Shown: positions 62,260-64,000 of the stretch, piece after piece
How the letters are laid out: the number at the start of each line of letters is the position of its first letter
Numbering within the stretch: the stretch's first letter is position 1
Assembly (NCBI GenBank): GCA_033795365.1
Contig: JARYGU010000002.1
Coordinates: forward strand, 1-64,000
From: JARYGU01 sp033795365
GTDB taxonomy: Bacteria > Pseudomonadota > Alphaproteobacteria > Rhizobiales > Rhizobiaceae
Direction: 5' to 3'
Length of the DNA stretch: 64,000 nt
Made by a program: the position numbers and the translations under genes
Notes under the pieces: generated by a model
Database searches by the model: none
What the model was told of the DNA's origin: nothing
What the model saw: the letters and a program-made list of their open reading frames with translations, nothing else

Positions 62260-62292
62260 AGCCTTTTCGAAGAGTTGCAATAACTTGCAAAG

Positions 62293-62321
62293 CCGCATCT
62301 CGCTTCACGAGGTGCGGTTTT
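62293..62321 (+). terminator. Rho-independent terminator
   Basis: CCGCATCTCG (62293-62302) pairs with CGAGGTGCGG (62308-62317, one G-T pair) and is followed by TTTTG. It ends the lipoprotein transcript just before the convergent LysR gene. Confidence 0.75.
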
Positions 62322-62327
62322 GCCGTT

Positions 62328-63206
62328 TCATGTTCCGGCCGGTCCGTTTTCCTGCCTGGCCTGTTCGAGCAGTTCCTGCATGACGGCGATTATGCGCCGA
62401 TGCTGATGGGCATGGCGCGTGCGCACGCTGGTCGCGGCGTAGACGGCCTGCTGGATGGCCGGGGCGTCCTCCACGAGATGGACGATTCCTGCATCGGTCA
62501 TCGCGCGGGCCGTGGCTTCGGCGACGTAGGCGGCACCTCCGAGCGTCCTCAGAAGGCCTGCTATCGCGCCGTTCTGGCCCGAGGCGACGGGCGCTGCCGA
62601 CAAGTGCGCGAAGGCGAGCCGGTGGGCGCGGTCGAAGGCGGGGGAATAAACCGCTTGAATATAGGTCTCCGCCCTCAGGTCCGCGGTCGTTCGCGTCTCG
62701 GTGCTCACCAGCCGGTAGGCGAGGTCGCCGATGCGCTCGTAATGCAGGTCCGGCAGGTAATGCGGCGTATAGAGGATGGCGAGGTCCAGGTCGCCGGCCG
62801 CCAGATCGCGGTTCATCTGCCCGGAATAGTCCGCCTCCATGTAGATGGACGTACTTCTCAGTTCCGTGCGGATCGCGGCGAGCCATCGGCCCGCGAAGAT
62901 TTCCGCGATATCGTGCTGGATGCCGAGCCGCATCGAGCGCTCGTAAGCGCCGGCATTCTCCACCGCGCGCGCTGCCTCGTGCCACTGATGCTGCATCGCG
63001 CGGGCATGGTCCAGGAAGCGAAGCCCGGAAGCGGTCGGCACGGTGCCGCCCTTGTTGCGGGTGAAGAGCTTGCGGTTGAACCGCGCCTCCAGCGCCTTTA
63101 TCCGATGGGAAACGGTCGACTGCGTTATGTTCAGCCGCTCTGCGGTGCGATTGAAGCTGCGGGTCTCCATCAGGTCGAGATAGGTTTCGATGAGTTCTAT
63201 CTGCAT
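62328..63206 (-). CDS. LysR family transcriptional regulator
   Basis: 292 residues. N-terminal winged helix-turn-helix: FNRTAERLNITQSTVSHRIK is the recognition region, followed by LEARFNRKLFTRNKGGTVP. The C-terminal part is the periplasmic-binding-like effector domain (about 90-292). It is divergent from the FAD-dependent dehydrogenase gene, with a palindrome in between, so it probably controls that gene in response to its substrate. Confidence 0.95.
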   Translation of the reverse strand: MQIELIETYLDLMETRSFNRTAERLNITQSTVSHRIKALEARFNRKLFTRNKGGTVPTASGLRFLDHARAMQHQWHEAARAVENAGAYERSMRLGIQHDIAEIFAGRWLAAIRTELRSTSIYMEADYSGQMNRDLAAGDLDLAILYTPHYLPDLHYERIGDLAYRLVSTETRTTADLRAETYIQAVYSPAFDRAHRLAFAHLSAAPVASGQNGAIAGLLRTLGGAAYVAEATARAMTDAGIVHLVEDAPAIQQAVYAATSVRTRHAHQHRRIIAVMQELLEQARQENGPAGT

Positions 63207-63257
63207 TGGGCTTTTCCGGTGAAGGTCAGGTGGCTGTGCCGGTCATTTCCGGCAGAC

Positions 63258-63276
63258 TAATCGAAGATTTCGATTA
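63258..63276. promoter_or_regulatory. Palindromic candidate LysR operator
   Basis: TAATCGAA (63258-63265) and TTCGATTA (63269-63276) form a perfect palindrome around GAT in the divergent intergenic region. The spacing suits the T-N11-A type site of LysR regulators. Confidence 0.55.
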
Positions 63277-63348
63277 ATAAAGCGGATTTGAGTGCTTGAT
63301 GGCGATCGAATTGATTGCCAAAAATTCCCTGCAATCAAGGGGAAGAGC

Positions 63349-64000
63349 ATGTCCAATCTGCCGTCGCACGCGCGCGTCATCATCATCGGAGGAGGTGCGG
63401 TCGGCGCATCTGCGCTCTATCATCTCGCCAAGGCCGGATGGACGGACTGCGTGCTTCTGGAAAAGAACGAACTGACGGCCGGCTCGACCTGGCATGCGGC
63501 CGGCAATGTGCCGACCTTTTCGGCATCCTGGTCGATCATGAACATGCAGCGCTATTCCGCATCGCTCTATCGCGAGCTTGGCGAGCTGGTCGGCTATCCG
63601 ATGAATTACCACGTCACCGGCTCGGTCCGGCTCGGCCATTCCAAGGAGCGGCTGCAGGAGTTCAAGCGCGTCGTCGGCATGGGGCGTTACCAGGGCATGG
63701 ATCTCGGCATTCTTTCGCCGGAAGAGATCAAGTCCCGCTATCCCTTTGCCGAGACCCACGGCCTCACCGGCGCGCTCTACGATCCCTATGACGGCGATAT
63801 CGATCCGGCGCAGCTGACCCAGGCGCTTGCCAAGGGTGCGCGCGACATGGGCGCGAAGATCCTCCGCTTCTGTCCCGCCACCGGCGCACGCCGGGAGAAC
63901 GACGAGTGGGTGATTTCGACGCCGCGCGGCGATATCCGCTGCGAATATGTGGTCAATGCCGCCGGCTACTATGCTCGCGAGGTCGGAAAATGGTTCGGCC
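63349..64000 (+). CDS. FAD-dependent oxidoreductase, dimethylglycine/sarcosine dehydrogenase-like (partial)
   Basis: Only the first 217 codons lie in the window; the frame is open to the end. RVIIIGGGAVGASALYHLA is the FAD-binding Rossmann motif, and GSTWHAAGN contains the His that bears covalent FAD in dimethylglycine and sarcosine dehydrogenases. VTGSVRLGHSKERL and ALYDPYDGDIDP match the same family, whose full members reach about 800 residues with a GcvT-like C-terminus. AGGGGAA precedes the ATG. It is divergent from the LysR gene; methylated glycine or a related N-methyl amine is the likely substrate. Confidence 0.88.
   Translation, partial: MSNLPSHARVIIIGGGAVGASALYHLAKAGWTDCVLLEKNELTAGSTWHAAGNVPTFSASWSIMNMQRYSASLYRELGELVGYPMNYHVTGSVRLGHSKERLQEFKRVVGMGRYQGMDLGILSPEEIKSRYPFAETHGLTGALYDPYDGDIDPAQLTQALAKGARDMGAKILRFCPATGARRENDEWVISTPRGDIRCEYVVNAAGYYAREVGKWFG

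Overview
The window looks like a chromosome or megaplasmid segment of an alphaproteobacterium of the Rhizobiales, most likely Rhizobiaceae. The evidence is high GC, a rhizobial-type methylmalonyl-CoA mutase, LigD beside two Ku genes, DUF1236 and DUF6894 proteins, and many putative EcfG (RpoE2) general-stress promoters of the form GGAAC-N16/17-nGTT. No rRNA, tRNA, CRISPR array, insertion sequence or integrase was seen. The assignment rests on protein family recognition by eye; no database search was possible.

Layout. 0.3-2.5 kb: methylmalonyl-CoA mutase. 2.6-9.2 kb: stress block with a DUF1236 protein, a ZIP-type metal transporter, a glycine-rich stress protein and a complete bacterial non-homologous end-joining set (Ku, then a Ku-LigD operon facing it). 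9.4-29.6 kb: a large glycoconjugate cluster. It holds a pyruvyl-transferase-like and an FrhB-like pair; a minus-strand operon of inositol-phosphate synthase, histidine phosphatase and a glycoside hydrolase whose barrel appears circularly permuted; a divergent phosphoribosyltransferase/kinase-like fusion; three tiny disordered-protein genes; a Gfo/Idh-alcohol dehydrogenase operon; and a tightly coupled plus-strand operon of two epimerases, four glycosyltransferases (three CgeB-like), a UDP-glucuronate decarboxylase and a methyltransferase. 29.6-34.6 kb: an SDR fragment, two intact SDRs, an HD phosphohydrolase and several small stress-type proteins. 34.9-40.4 kb: a TRAP transporter with an adjacent Cache histidine kinase and response regulator. 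40.6-47.2 kb: nicotinate phosphoribosyltransferase, then the prkA-yeaH-spoVR stress operon. 47.2-51.3 kb: a chemoreceptor and small proteins. 51.3-55.4 kb: a FecI-FecR-TonB receptor locus, probably for heme. 55.6-57.0 kb: small proteins and a J-domain protein. 57.1-60.8 kb: a MarR-controlled FUSC/DUF1656/HlyD efflux operon. 60.9-62.3 kb: small proteins and a glycine-zipper lipoprotein. 62.3-64.0 kb: a LysR regulator divergent from an FAD-dependent dehydrogenase cut by the window end.

How it fits together. Seventeen putative EcfG promoters sit in intergenic DNA, correctly oriented and mostly 25-80 nt before the chosen start codons. They lie ahead of the NHEJ genes, both sides of the glycoconjugate cluster, the alcohol dehydrogenase, SDRs and small proteins. 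The first half of the window therefore reads as a general-stress island combining DNA repair, detoxifying dehydrogenases and synthesis of an unidentified sugar conjugate that probably uses inositol phosphate and UDP-xylose-type precursors. The most novel material is that glycoconjugate cluster, in particular the permuted hydrolase and the PRTase/kinase-like fusion.
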